Shown here in pieces: positions 1-7,943 of a stretch of 64,000 nucleotides of DNA (positions within the stretch are counted from its first letter, which is position 1; each line of letters starts with the position of its first letter). Below the pieces are notes generated by a model. It searched no databases and had not been told where the DNA came from. It saw only the letters and a list, made by a program, of their open reading frames with translations. This DNA comes from Enterobacteriaceae bacterium 89. Lineage in GTDB: Bacteria; Pseudomonadota; Gammaproteobacteria; Enterobacterales; Enterobacteriaceae. The DNA lies in contig RQJH01000002.1 of the NCBI GenBank assembly GCA_014156375.1, forward strand, positions 526,331 through 590,330. The letters run 5' to 3'. Position numbers and translations under genes: made by a program.

Positions 1-903
1 AACGGTCCAACCCACGACAGCCAGCTCGGCGCTGGTGCGTTCGGTGGTTACCAGGTAAACCCGTATGTTGGTTTCGAAATGGGTTATGACTGGCTGGGCC
101 GTATGCCGTACAAAGGCAGCGAAGTTAACGGCGCTTTCAAAGCTCAGGGCGTTCAGCTGACTGCTAAACTGGGTTACCCGGTAACTGACGATCTGGACAT
201 CTACACCCGTCTGGGTGGTATGGTTTGGCGTGCAGACTCCAGCAACAACATCGCTGGCGACAACCACGACACCGGTGTTTCCCCAGTATTCGCTGGTGGC
301 GTTGAGTGGGCTATGACCCGTGACATCGCTACCCGTCTGGAATACCAGTGGGTTAACAACATCGGCGACGCAGGCACCGTAGGTGTTCGTCCAGACAACG
401 GCATGCTGAGCGTAGGTGTTTCCTACCGCTTCGGCCAGGGCGAAGTTGCAGCTCCAGTAGTTGCTCCAGCTCCGGCTCCAGCTCCAGAAGTACAGACCAA
501 GCACTTCACTCTGAAGTCTGACGTTCTGTTCAACTTCAACAAAGCGACTCTGAAACCAGAAGGCCAGCAGGCTCTGGATCAGCTGTACACCCAGCTGAGC
601 AACATGGATCCTAAAGACGGTTCCGCAGTTGTTCTGGGCTACACTGACCGTATCGGTTCTGAGCAGTACAACCAGAAACTGTCCGAAAAACGTGCTGAGT
701 CTGTTGTGAACTACCTGGTATCTAAAGGTATTCCAGCTAACAAGATCTCCCCACGTGGCATGGGTAAAGCTAACCCAGTTACTGGCAACACCTGTGACAG
801 CGTGAAAGGCCGTCAGGCTCTGATCGACTGCCTGGCACCAGATCGTCGCGTTGAGATCGAAGTGAAAGGCATCAAAGACGTTGTAACTCAGCCACAGGCT
901 TAA
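1..903 (+). CDS. ompA: Outer membrane protein A, C-terminal 300 residues (5' end outside window)
   Basis: Major outer membrane porin-like protein that anchors the outer membrane to peptidoglycan. The reading frame is open from base 1, so the signal peptide and first beta strands (about 50 residues compared with E. coli) lie outside the window. What is seen: the end of the eight-stranded barrel up to YRFGQGE near base 440, a Pro-Ala rich hinge ([13 protein letters not shown], 450-492), then the periplasmic OmpA-like domain with the GYTDRIG segment and following Arg that in this family bind diaminopimelate. Two Cys near the C-terminus (CDSVKG...IDC) match the conserved disulfide. Codon use is that of a very highly expressed gene. 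Identity is certain; only the start is missing. Confidence 0.98.
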   Translation, partial: NGPTHDSQLGAGAFGGYQVNPYVGFEMGYDWLGRMPYKGSEVNGAFKAQGVQLTAKLGYPVTDDLDIYTRLGGMVWRADSSNNIAGDNHDTGVSPVFAGGVEWAMTRDIATRLEYQWVNNIGDAGTVGVRPDNGMLSVGVSYRFGQGEVAAPVVAPAPAPAPEVQTKHFTLKSDVLFNFNKATLKPEGQQALDQLYTQLSNMDPKDGSAVVLGYTDRIGSEQYNQKLSEKRAESVVNYLVSKGIPANKISPRGMGKANPVTGNTCDSVKGRQALIDCLAPDRRVEIEVKGIKDVVTQPQA

Positions 904-916
904 GTTATCGTCTAAT

Positions 917-945
917 AAAAAACCCCGCATTGCGGGGTTTTTTTT
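917..945 (+). terminator. Rho-independent terminator of ompA
   Basis: Fourteen bases after the ompA stop lies a GC-rich hairpin, arms AACCCCGCA and TGCGGGGTT, followed directly by a run of T. It also separates ompA from the convergent matP gene, whose stop is at 993. Confidence 0.93.
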
Positions 946-992
946 GTGCTTTTTCCTGCCATTTCTGCCGTTTTACCGCAAGCCATCGGGAC

Positions 993-1445
993 TTATTCTT
1001 TCCCCAACAGCGCCTGTAAATCCTGCTTGAGCGTGGTCATCTTCGACGCGTACTTCTCTTTGTTTTCCGCATCTTCAATCAGCTGCACTATCGTTTCCGA
1101 AAGCGTTTTACCCCGACGCTGTGCCAGCCCTGCCAGACGTTGCCAGACGATAAACTCCAGATCGATGGATTTTTTGCGGGTATGCTGGTGCTCGGCGTTG
1201 AAATGACGCTTGCGCCGGGCGCGGATGGTTTGCTTCATCTTATTGAAAAGCGCCGGATTCATATGCTGCTGGATCCAGTCATTCACCTGCACAGGTTCGT
1301 TTTCGAACGTCAGTAAATTATCGACCGCCTCTTGTGCGGCGCTGGCCTCGATGTAGCGGGTGATCAGTTCACCTTCCCGGTGTTTCTTCACCAGGTACTT
1401 CCATTTCCAGCCGCTTTCGAGGTTTTCCAGTTGTTGATATTTCAT
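993..1445 (-). CDS. matP: Macrodomain Ter protein MatP
   Basis: DNA-binding protein that organises the replication-terminus macrodomain by binding scattered matS sites and linking to the divisome. The product has 150 residues, the same as E. coli MatP. The N-terminal part ([21 protein letters not shown]) and the central basic stretch [24 protein letters not shown], given here only as positions about 76-99, lead into the ribbon-helix-helix and a short C-terminal coiled coil ending LQALLGKE. It is convergent with ompA and divergent from ycbZ with 184 bases between. I saw no intact matS motif in this window, which fits a position outside the Ter domain. Confidence 0.96.
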   Translation of the reverse strand: MKYQQLENLESGWKWKYLVKKHREGELITRYIEASAAQEAVDNLLTFENEPVQVNDWIQQHMNPALFNKMKQTIRARRKRHFNAEHQHTRKKSIDLEFIVWQRLAGLAQRRGKTLSETIVQLIEDAENKEKYASKMTTLKQDLQALLGKE

Positions 1446-1629
1446 TGCGATCTCAATGTGACCGTGTAACTCATTTCAGAATAACAGGTTTTTATCGATG
1501 TGCTGAGAAGAAATCACCTTCTCATCCCTCACCTCTTGCTTCTTTGACGTTGCTGGTGAATCCTTCGTGTGCAGCCATCCGGCTTGAGGTATAATCACCC
1601 GCTTTACATCTGACTAAAAAACAGCGACT

Positions 1630-3387
1630 TTGACGATTACAACACTTACCCGGCGCGACCTTGCCCCCGACCTTGAGGCCTGTCAGGCGCTGTTTGCTCA
1701 GCCCGATGTGGCAACCGAAACTGAATCCCTGCCCGGCGAACTGCAGGCTCGTCTGCATTACGCCCTGGAGCAATTCCTGTATCCCCAAGCCATCTCTGAT
1801 TTCCTGCTGGTCAAAGCGCCAGAGGAGCCGGAGTATCTGCAGCTGCTGGCTGATGCCACCCGCGAACTCTATAAGCCCGCTAGAAAGCTGCACGGCGTGC
1901 GCTACAGCGTGCACGGCGCACAGGTCAGCCTGACTCCAGCCAGCCAGGCCGAAGACAATTTCGCAAGCCAGGGGCCGGTGATCCACGCCGACTGGGCTGA
2001 AGCAGAGCAGCTGTTCGGCTGTGTTCGTCAGTTCAACGGTGAAATCACTCTCCAACCAGGCTTAGTCCATAAGGCGAACGGTGGCGTACTTATCCTTTCG
2101 CTGAGAACGTTGTTGTCGCAGCCTCTGCTGTGGATGCGCCTGAAAAACATTGTTTCTCATCAGCGTTTTGACTGGCTGACCTTTGATGACTCGCGCCCTC
2201 TTCCGGTCACGATCCCTTCGATGCCGCTTTCACTGAAGGTGATGCTGGTGGGTGAACGTGAGTCTCTGGCCGATTTCCAGGAAATTGAGCCTGAGCTCAG
2301 CGAAAAAGCGATCTACAGTGAATATGAAGATACGCTGCAAATTGTCGATGAAGAGACGCAGAAGCTGTGGTGCCAGTGGGTCTGGCATATCGCTCGTGGC
2401 CTGAACTTACCTGGACCTGGCGTTGATGCCTGGCCGCTGTTAATCCAGGAAGGTGCCCGCTATACCGGCGATCAGCAGACGCTGCCGCTGAGTCTGTTAT
2501 GGATCGCTCGTCAGCTGCGTGAAGCCGCCGCCTTCTGCGAAGGTGATACCTTCAACGCAGAGCAACTCACCACCATGCTGACCCAGCGTCAGTGGCGTGA
2601 AGGCTTTTTAGCCGAGCGGATGCAGGACGAAATTCTGCTCGAGCAGATCCTGATTGAAACCGAGGGGGAGCAGATTGGGCAGATCAACGCCCTGTCCGTT
2701 ATCGAGTTCCCAGGTCACCCACGCGCATTCGGTGAACCGTCACGTATCAGCTGTGTGGTGCATATTGGCGACGGCGAATTTACCGATATTGAGCGTAAAG
2801 CTGAACTTGGCGGCAACATTCACGCCAAGGGCATGATGATCATGCAGGCGTTCCTGATGGCAGAACTTGGGCTTGAGCAACAGATCCCCTTCTCTGCCTC
2901 TCTGACGTTTGAGCAGTCCTATAGCGAAGTCGACGGCGACAGTGCATCCATGGCTGAGCTCTGCGCGTTAATCAGCGCACTGGCGGGCGTTCCAGTGAAC
3001 CAAAGCCTGGCAATTACCGGTTCCGTCGACCAGTTTGGCCGTGCGCAGCCTGTTGGTGGCTTAAATGAGAAAATCGAAGGCTTCTTCGCTATTTGCCAGC
3101 AGCGAGGCCTGACTGGCAAACAGGGCGTCATCATCCCATCGGCTAACGTTCGCCATCTCAGTCTTTCTCAGGATGTGCAGCAGGCTGTGGAAGCGGGTGA
3201 ATTCTCCGTGTGGGCGATCGATGATGTGGCAGATGCCTTACCGCTGCTGACGCAGCTGCCGTGGGATGCAGAAGGACAAACGTCACTGCTGCAAACCATC
3301 CAGGAACGAATTGCTTTAGCAAATCAGCAGGAAACTCGCCACCGTCCGTGGCCGTTACGCTGGCTGGGTTGGTTCCAATCGAACTGA
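1630..3387 (+). CDS. ycbZ: Lon-like ATP-independent-looking protease YcbZ (LonH)
   Basis: Lon-family (S16) protease-like protein of 585 residues; E. coli YcbZ has 586. The start is a TTG codon; no in-frame ATG gives the conserved MTIT N-terminus, and E. coli uses the same start. A TATAAT at 1590-1595 is a candidate -10. The C-terminal protease domain carries the Ser in DGDSASM (Ser438) and the Lys in NEKIEGF (Lys481), the Lon Ser-Lys dyad. I see no clear Walker A motif in the N-terminal half, so its coupling to ATP is unclear. It is upstream of fabA and its stop codon lies inside the fabA FadR box. Cellular role is poorly defined. Confidence 0.93.
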   Translation: MTITTLTRRDLAPDLEACQALFAQPDVATETESLPGELQARLHYALEQFLYPQAISDFLLVKAPEEPEYLQLLADATRELYKPARKLHGVRYSVHGAQVSLTPASQAEDNFASQGPVIHADWAEAEQLFGCVRQFNGEITLQPGLVHKANGGVLILSLRTLLSQPLLWMRLKNIVSHQRFDWLTFDDSRPLPVTIPSMPLSLKVMLVGERESLADFQEIEPELSEKAIYSEYEDTLQIVDEETQKLWCQWVWHIARGLNLPGPGVDAWPLLIQEGARYTGDQQTLPLSLLWIARQLREAAAFCEGDTFNAEQLTTMLTQRQWREGFLAERMQDEILLEQILIETEGEQIGQINALSVIEFPGHPRAFGEPSRISCVVHIGDGEFTDIERKAELGGNIHAKGMMIMQAFLMAELGLEQQIPFSASLTFEQSYSEVDGDSASMAELCALISALAGVPVNQSLAITGSVDQFGRAQPVGGLNEKIEGFFAICQQRGLTGKQGVIIPSANVRHLSLSQDVQQAVEAGEFSVWAIDDVADALPLLTQLPWDAEGQTSLLQTIQERIALANQQETRHRPWPLRWLGWFQSN

Positions 3388-3422
3388 TCGGACTTGTTCA
3401 GCGTACACGTGTTAGCTATCCT
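3382..3422 (+). promoter_or_regulatory. fabA promoter with FadR and FabR boxes
   Basis: AACTGATCGGACTTGTT (3382-3398) matches the FadR operator at 14 of 17 positions, and AGCGTACACGTGTTAGCT (3400-3417) fits the FabR palindrome. The -35 TTGTTC (3394-3399) and -10 TATCCT (3417-3422) are 17 bases apart and have the same layout as the E. coli fabA promoter: FadR covers the -35 (activation) and FabR the spacer (repression). The ycbZ stop TGA (3385-3387) sits inside the FadR box. Confidence 0.85.
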
Positions 3423-3456
3423 GCGTCGCGAACTCAAAATAAGGCTTACTGAAAAC

Positions 3457-3975
3457 ATGGTAGATAAACGCGAATCCTATACAAAAGAAGATCTTCTTGC
3501 CTCCGGTCGCGGTGAACTGTTTGGCGAAAAAGGCCCGCAGCTGCCGTCAGCAAATATGCTGATGATGGACCGTGTCATCAAGATGACCGAAACCGGCGGA
3601 AACTTCGATAAAGGCTACGTGGAAGCAGAGCTGGATATCAATCCTGACCTGTGGTTCTTCGGCTGTCACTTTATCGGTGACCCGGTAATGCCTGGCTGTC
3701 TGGGTCTGGATGCCATGTGGCAGCTGGTTGGTTTCTACCTGGGCTGGCTCGGTGGCGAAGGCAAAGGCCGCGCGCTGGGCGTGGGCGAAGTGAAATTCAC
3801 CGGTCAGATTCTGCCAACGGCGAAGAAAGTGACCTACCGTATCCACTTCAAACGCGTTATCAACCGTCGTCTGATTCTGGGTATTGCCGATGGTGAAGTG
3901 CTGGTTGATGGCCATCGCATTTATGAAGCCACCGATCTGAAAGTAGGCCTGTTCCAGGATACTTCCGCTTTCTGA
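3457..3975 (+). CDS. fabA: 3-hydroxydecanoyl-ACP dehydratase/isomerase FabA
   Basis: Cytoplasmic hot-dog fold enzyme that dehydrates beta-hydroxyacyl-ACP and isomerises trans-2- to cis-3-decenoyl-ACP, the branch point to unsaturated fatty acids. The start at 3457 gives [14 protein letters not shown] and 172 residues, the E. coli length; the open frame upstream of it is promoter DNA. The catalytic pair is present: His71 in [12 protein letters not shown] and Asp85 in CLGLDAMWQ. Expression should be set by the FadR/FabR promoter overlapping the end of ycbZ. It is convergent with rmf across a shared hairpin. Confidence 0.98.
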   Translation: MVDKRESYTKEDLLASGRGELFGEKGPQLPSANMLMMDRVIKMTETGGNFDKGYVEAELDINPDLWFFGCHFIGDPVMPGCLGLDAMWQLVGFYLGWLGGEGKGRALGVGEVKFTGQILPTAKKVTYRIHFKRVINRRLILGIADGEVLVDGHRIYEATDLKVGLFQDTSAF

Positions 3976-4006
3976 TTCGTCAGGGTAATTTACCCTCAGA
4001 AACGGC

Positions 4007-4035
4007 GAAGCCTCTGCATGCAGAGGCTTCTTTGT
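4007..4035. terminator. Shared fabA/rmf hairpin terminator
   Basis: A perfect 24-base palindrome at 4007-4030 (arms GAAGCCTCTGCA and TGCAGAGGCTTC) followed by TTTGTTTT on the plus strand. It stands between the convergent fabA and rmf genes and can work for fabA; on the other strand the T-rich tail is weaker. Confidence 0.85.
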
Positions 4036-4050
4036 TTTAAAGAGACAGCA

Positions 4051-4218
4051 TCAGGCGATTACTGCCCTGTCCTCCATGGCTTCTCGCCAGCCTCCCAGCC
4101 AGTGTGACCGTTGATTCAGGGTCTGATAGGGACAGAATTCTTTGGATCTGCCGGTGATGCCAGCCTGGTACCCACGTTGATGTGCCCGTTCCAGGCGATC
4201 ACGTTTTTGTCTCTTCAT
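4051..4218 (-). CDS. rmf: Ribosome modulation factor RMF (hibernation factor)
   Basis: Small basic protein that dimerises 70S ribosomes to inactive 100S particles in stationary phase. Reading the minus strand from ATG at 4216-4218 gives 55 residues, beginning MKRQKRDRLERAHQRGYQAG and containing CPYQTLNQRSHWLGGWREAM, with stop at 4051-4053. Length and sequence match E. coli RMF with few substitutions (for example ITGRSKEF for IAGRSKEM). It lies between fabA and pqiC as in E. coli. Because of its size it is easily missed by gene callers. Transcription is expected from within 4219-4419. Confidence 0.96.
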   Translation of the reverse strand: MKRQKRDRLERAHQRGYQAGITGRSKEFCPYQTLNQRSHWLGGWREAMEDRAVIA

Positions 4219-4419
4219 GCCTCGTTTCCCTCATTGTTTGATCTGGTGGAAAAGAAAACAGTGGTCACCAAATGTGCAACCACACATAACGAATACCCCG
4301 AATCATTGGCACCGTCAATGCGCAAAATTCACGCCAGTGTCATATTTGTGAGCTACGCGGAAGTTCATTTGTACAAAAAATGTGAGCCGGGACAACTAAC
4401 AGGCTGAGAGTAAAAACAA

Positions 4420-4458
4420 AAAAAACCGCAGCAAAAATCAAATTGCTGCGGTTTTATT
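4420..4458 (-). terminator. Terminator of the pqi operon
   Basis: Arms AACCGCAGCAA (4424-4434) and TTGCTGCGGTT (4443-4453) with an 8-base loop. On the minus strand it is followed by a long T run. It ends the uup/pqiABC transcription unit before rmf. Confidence 0.93.
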
Positions 4459-4473
4459 AACGATTAATTTTAC

Positions 4474-5037
4474 TTATGGAAGCCGATTTAATGACTGAGC
4501 AATCGAAGCTGCTTCCTGACTCCAGGCCTGTGCCAGCACCTTCACCATCGCATCATAACCATCCTGCTGCTGCTTCAGCTCAATATGAAACGGACGCTTG
4601 ATCAGCTGGCCCTGATGGTTCAGCAGCCATTCACCGCTGACCACCACCGTCCCGTCATAGCGGCCGTGGAAGCCATTGACGCTGACATTCAGCGTATCCT
4701 GATCGCTGCCTAAGGGTTGAGAAGCAACGACCCAGCCAGGCAGTTGGTTACTGAGATTAGCGACGAGCGTGGTACGCAATTGCTGATCGAGCGGGCTGGC
4801 CCACAGGTTGTTATTAGCAATTACGTACTGCACATCGCTGGTCTGATACACCACGCCGTTTCCGGCGAGGTAATCCGGAATGCTGACCTGCTCAACCCAC
4901 AGTAAATGCCCGCCCTGACCGGCGGTGCTTTGCACCCCAGCCTGAGGAACCGGCAGCTGGTAGTAGGTTTTATTTTCCCCACTGCTGCTGCACGCCGATA
5001 ACAGGCAAGCCATCATCACTGGTAGCCATTTTTTCAT
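4474..5037 (-). CDS. pqiC: Outer membrane lipoprotein PqiC
   Basis: Lipoprotein partner of the PqiB needle in the Pqi intermembrane lipid-transport pathway. 187 residues. A lipoprotein signal is clear: MKKWLPVMMACLLSAC with the lipobox LSAC and Cys16 as the lipidation site, followed by SSS, which lacks an inner-membrane-retention Asp. The body is the ABC-type auxiliary lipoprotein (DUF330/ABC_trans_aux) fold with YYQLPVP near the start. Its ATG overlaps the pqiB stop by four bases (ATGA), suggesting translational coupling. Confidence 0.95.
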   Translation of the reverse strand: MKKWLPVMMACLLSACSSSGENKTYYQLPVPQAGVQSTAGQGGHLLWVEQVSIPDYLAGNGVVYQTSDVQYVIANNNLWASPLDQQLRTTLVANLSNQLPGWVVASQPLGSDQDTLNVSVNGFHGRYDGTVVVSGEWLLNHQGQLIKRPFHIELKQQQDGYDAMVKVLAQAWSQEAASIAQSLNRLP

Positions 5038-6674
5038 TGTTTCGCCCCCTTCGGCTGCGGATCCTTTTTATCCTTCGCTTCGAACACCAGCGCGTTGCTC
5101 TTATCGTTGAGCGTTTTCAGAACCGGCTGCAGTTCGCGCAGAACCTGATCCAGACGCTGCATGTCGCCAACCATCTTGTTGTAGGCGGCAGATCCTGGTT
5201 GGAAGCCCTGCATGCTGCGATTAAGCTCGCGCAGCGTTTTCTGCATGTCCGCAGGCAGTTCCTGCATGGACTGGCTGCCGGTGATTCTGTTCAGATTGTC
5301 GAGCGTAGTCTGAACGTGTTTCATCGTCTTCTGACTTTCCGCCAGCGAACTGGTCGCCTGCTCCAGCAGCGGATTGATTGGCAGATTGTTGATCTTATCC
5401 AGCGCTTCCATCAGGCGCTGTTGGATCTGCGCCAGACCGCCGCTCACCGTCGGAATGATGTCATAACCACCAAACTCGCGGAATTTACCTCTCGGTTCCG
5501 CTTTCGGGTAGAAATCGAGATCAACGTACAACGCTCCAGTAACCAGATTTCCGGTTTTCAGCGATGCACGTAGGCCACGGTCGATAAGCTCACTAATATG
5601 TGCACGCAGATCCGGGTTTTCACCCAATTGCTCTTGCAGGCGCTCTGGTTCAATACGGATCTGCACCGGAATGCGGTAATCATCATTCAGGCGCTGGCGC
5701 AAGCCAGGCACCAGGAACGGCACCTTGCCGACAGTCCCCAGACGTATTCCGCGGAATTCAACAGGGGCACCAGGCTGCAGGCCACGAATCGAATCTTTAA
5801 AGAACAGCAGGTAGTCAATATGCTGGGTAAACAGAGAGTCCTGAATGCTTCTTTGATCGTCAAACAGGTGATAGTCGGTTTTATTCGCGACAGGTTCACC
5901 CAGATCCAGCCCTTCAGGAATATCAAAGCTGACGCCACCGCCAAACAGCGTGGACAACGATCCCATTTCGACGCGCATCCCCGCAGAGGTCAGATCCACG
6001 GCGATACCGCTGTCTTTCCAGAAGCGAACGTTGGTGGTCACCAGTCTGTCGTTTGGTGCGTTGATGAATAGTGAGTAAGTAATATTGCGCTTCTCAGGAT
6101 TGAAGGTACTGGTTTCAACCGTACCTACGCGATAGCCACGGAACAACACCGGATCGCCCGGAGAGAGCTGGCCTGCTTTATTACTTTCCAGCAGCACGTG
6201 AATACCTTTCGCATCCGGCGGCGCCAGCGGTGGTGAATCAAGCAGCTGATAGCTGTTCGGCTGTGCGCCTTTGGTGCCCGGCTGTAGCTCGAGATAAGCC
6301 CCTGAAAGCAGGGTGCCGAGCCCGCTAACGCCTTCACGTCCAATCTGTGGTTTCACCACCCAGAAGACAGAGTCGTTGTGCAGCAGCTTTTCCATCCCGG
6401 TGTTAAGACGAGCTTTAATCTCAACGTGCGTTAAGTCATCCGTCAGCGTAGTGCTTTCCACCACGCCCACATCAACGCTGCGGCTCTTGATCCGTGTTTT
6501 ACCGCCTTCGATGCCTTCGGCATTGGTCGTGATCAGCGTCACTTCCGGGCCCTGATGGCTGTAGTGATAGAACAGGATCCACGCCCCGATCAACGCAGTA
6601 ACGATAGGAAAGATCCACACCGGCGACCAGTTTTTCACCTTTTGCACTTTGGCTTCCCCACTCTTATTTTCCAT
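5034..6674 (-). CDS. pqiB: Intermembrane transport protein PqiB (MCE protein)
   Basis: Inner-membrane anchored MCE-family protein that forms a periplasm-spanning tube for lipid traffic. The chosen start at 6674 (MENKSGEAKVQKVKNWSP) gives 546 residues, exactly the E. coli length; an in-frame ATG six codons upstream would run into the pqiA stop. One N-terminal transmembrane helix (WIFPIVTALIGAWILFYHY) is followed by three MCE domains and a C-terminal coiled-coil region rich in Leu/Gln (about 420-530), matching the tube structure. The gene starts four bases after pqiA ends and overlaps pqiC. Confidence 0.96.
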   Translation of the reverse strand: MENKSGEAKVQKVKNWSPVWIFPIVTALIGAWILFYHYSHQGPEVTLITTNAEGIEGGKTRIKSRSVDVGVVESTTLTDDLTHVEIKARLNTGMEKLLHNDSVFWVVKPQIGREGVSGLGTLLSGAYLELQPGTKGAQPNSYQLLDSPPLAPPDAKGIHVLLESNKAGQLSPGDPVLFRGYRVGTVETSTFNPEKRNITYSLFINAPNDRLVTTNVRFWKDSGIAVDLTSAGMRVEMGSLSTLFGGGVSFDIPEGLDLGEPVANKTDYHLFDDQRSIQDSLFTQHIDYLLFFKDSIRGLQPGAPVEFRGIRLGTVGKVPFLVPGLRQRLNDDYRIPVQIRIEPERLQEQLGENPDLRAHISELIDRGLRASLKTGNLVTGALYVDLDFYPKAEPRGKFREFGGYDIIPTVSGGLAQIQQRLMEALDKINNLPINPLLEQATSSLAESQKTMKHVQTTLDNLNRITGSQSMQELPADMQKTLRELNRSMQGFQPGSAAYNKMVGDMQRLDQVLRELQPVLKTLNDKSNALVFEAKDKKDPQPKGAKQ

Positions 6675-6678
6675 GTTG

Positions 6679-7929
6679 TTACTTTTCCTCATGGCTTGAT
6701 TCTGGCTCGCGATCCCACAGTAAACGTGGATCGAAAGTCATAGCGGAGAACATGGTCATTACAACCACCAGCGCGAACATTACTGCTCCCATTGCCGGGT
6801 AAATATTCATTAATCCTCCCATGCGCACCAGCGCCGACAGCACCGCAATCACAAAAACGTCAATCATTGACCAACGGCCAACGAACTCAACCACCTCATA
6901 AATCAAATGCATCCGCTCACTGTCGCGGCTTCCGTTGCCGTTGGCATTCCAGCACAGCCAGCCGATAGCAATCATTTTCAGCGTCGGCACCATGATACTG
7001 GCGATAAAGATCACCATCGCCACCGGATAAGATCCTTCACTCCACAGCAATATCACCCCAGCGATGATGGTCGAAGGCATCTTATCCCCCAACAGATCGG
7101 TGATCATGATTGGCATAATATTGGCTGGCAGATAAAGAATAATCGAGGTCACCAGCAGCGCCATGGTCCACTGCAGGCTGTGCCTGCGGCGGATAAAACC
7201 TTTGGTTTCACAGCGTGGGCAAATCGGATTTTCTGCCGGCAGGATCGCCGTACAGCAAGGGCAGGAACGCAGCCCCTGGCGGATACCGGTTTCGCCGATT
7301 TTCAACGGCTGCGCAAGTTTTGGCGCAGGGGAAATATCGTCCCACAGCCAGCGTCTGTCCACGCACTGGAACGTTCGCAGCTGTAGCAGACAGAACAAGC
7401 ACCAGGGAATAAAGCTGCTGCCCACGCCAATATCGCCGTAAGCCATCAGCTTCACGAAACTCACCAGCACGCCGGCGAGAAAAATCTCGGCCATGCCCCA
7501 GGTTTTCAGCTGGAACAGCACGCGTGCGAGGTACATTTTGAGTTTGACGGGCATCGGGACACGGTTAACCAGCAGAATGATGGTCACCAGACAGAAGGCG
7601 GGTACCAGCTGAACAAACAGCAGGAAAAAAGTCCCCAGTGCGGCGTAGTCTTCAGAAAAGAGGACGTGCGGGATTTCCAGCAGCTCGATTTCACTGCCCA
7701 GCCCGCCGACCTTCATATTGACGAAAGGGAAAAGATTTGCCAGCAGCAGCATAAACAGCGCCACGAGGGCGTAAGCCGTCGGACGCTGACGCGGTTCATC
7801 CCATTCGGTGGTCAGCGTCGTGCCACAGCGAGGGCACGACGCTTTTTGACGGTGTTCAAGGTGCGGTAACGCCACCAACAGGTCGCATTGCGGGCACAGG
7901 ATTTGCCCCGCAGCATGATGATCGCACAT
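6679..7929 (-). CDS. pqiA: Intermembrane transport protein PqiA
   Basis: Polytopic inner-membrane protein of the Pqi lipid-transport pathway, originally found as paraquat inducible (SoxRS). 416 residues against 417 in E. coli. There are two tandem PqiA domains, each introduced by a zinc-finger-like pair of Cys motifs: CPQC (12-15) with CPRC (32-35), and CPCC (223-226) with CPRC (237-240). Each is followed by about four membrane helices (for example LVALFMLLLANLFPFV). It begins 14 bases after the end of uup. Induction of the operon in this strain is inferred from E. coli, not read from the sequence. Confidence 0.96.
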   Translation of the reverse strand: MCDHHAAGQILCPQCDLLVALPHLEHRQKASCPRCGTTLTTEWDEPRQRPTAYALVALFMLLLANLFPFVNMKVGGLGSEIELLEIPHVLFSEDYAALGTFFLLFVQLVPAFCLVTIILLVNRVPMPVKLKMYLARVLFQLKTWGMAEIFLAGVLVSFVKLMAYGDIGVGSSFIPWCLFCLLQLRTFQCVDRRWLWDDISPAPKLAQPLKIGETGIRQGLRSCPCCTAILPAENPICPRCETKGFIRRRHSLQWTMALLVTSIILYLPANIMPIMITDLLGDKMPSTIIAGVILLWSEGSYPVAMVIFIASIMVPTLKMIAIGWLCWNANGNGSRDSERMHLIYEVVEFVGRWSMIDVFVIAVLSALVRMGGLMNIYPAMGAVMFALVVVMTMFSAMTFDPRLLWDREPESSHEEK

Positions 7930-7943
7930 GAACTTTCCTCTGA

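Noticed and set aside
4111-4407. Plus-strand 98-codon frame near rmf
   Set aside because: It is antisense to rmf and covers its upstream region; rmf on the minus strand is a clear match.
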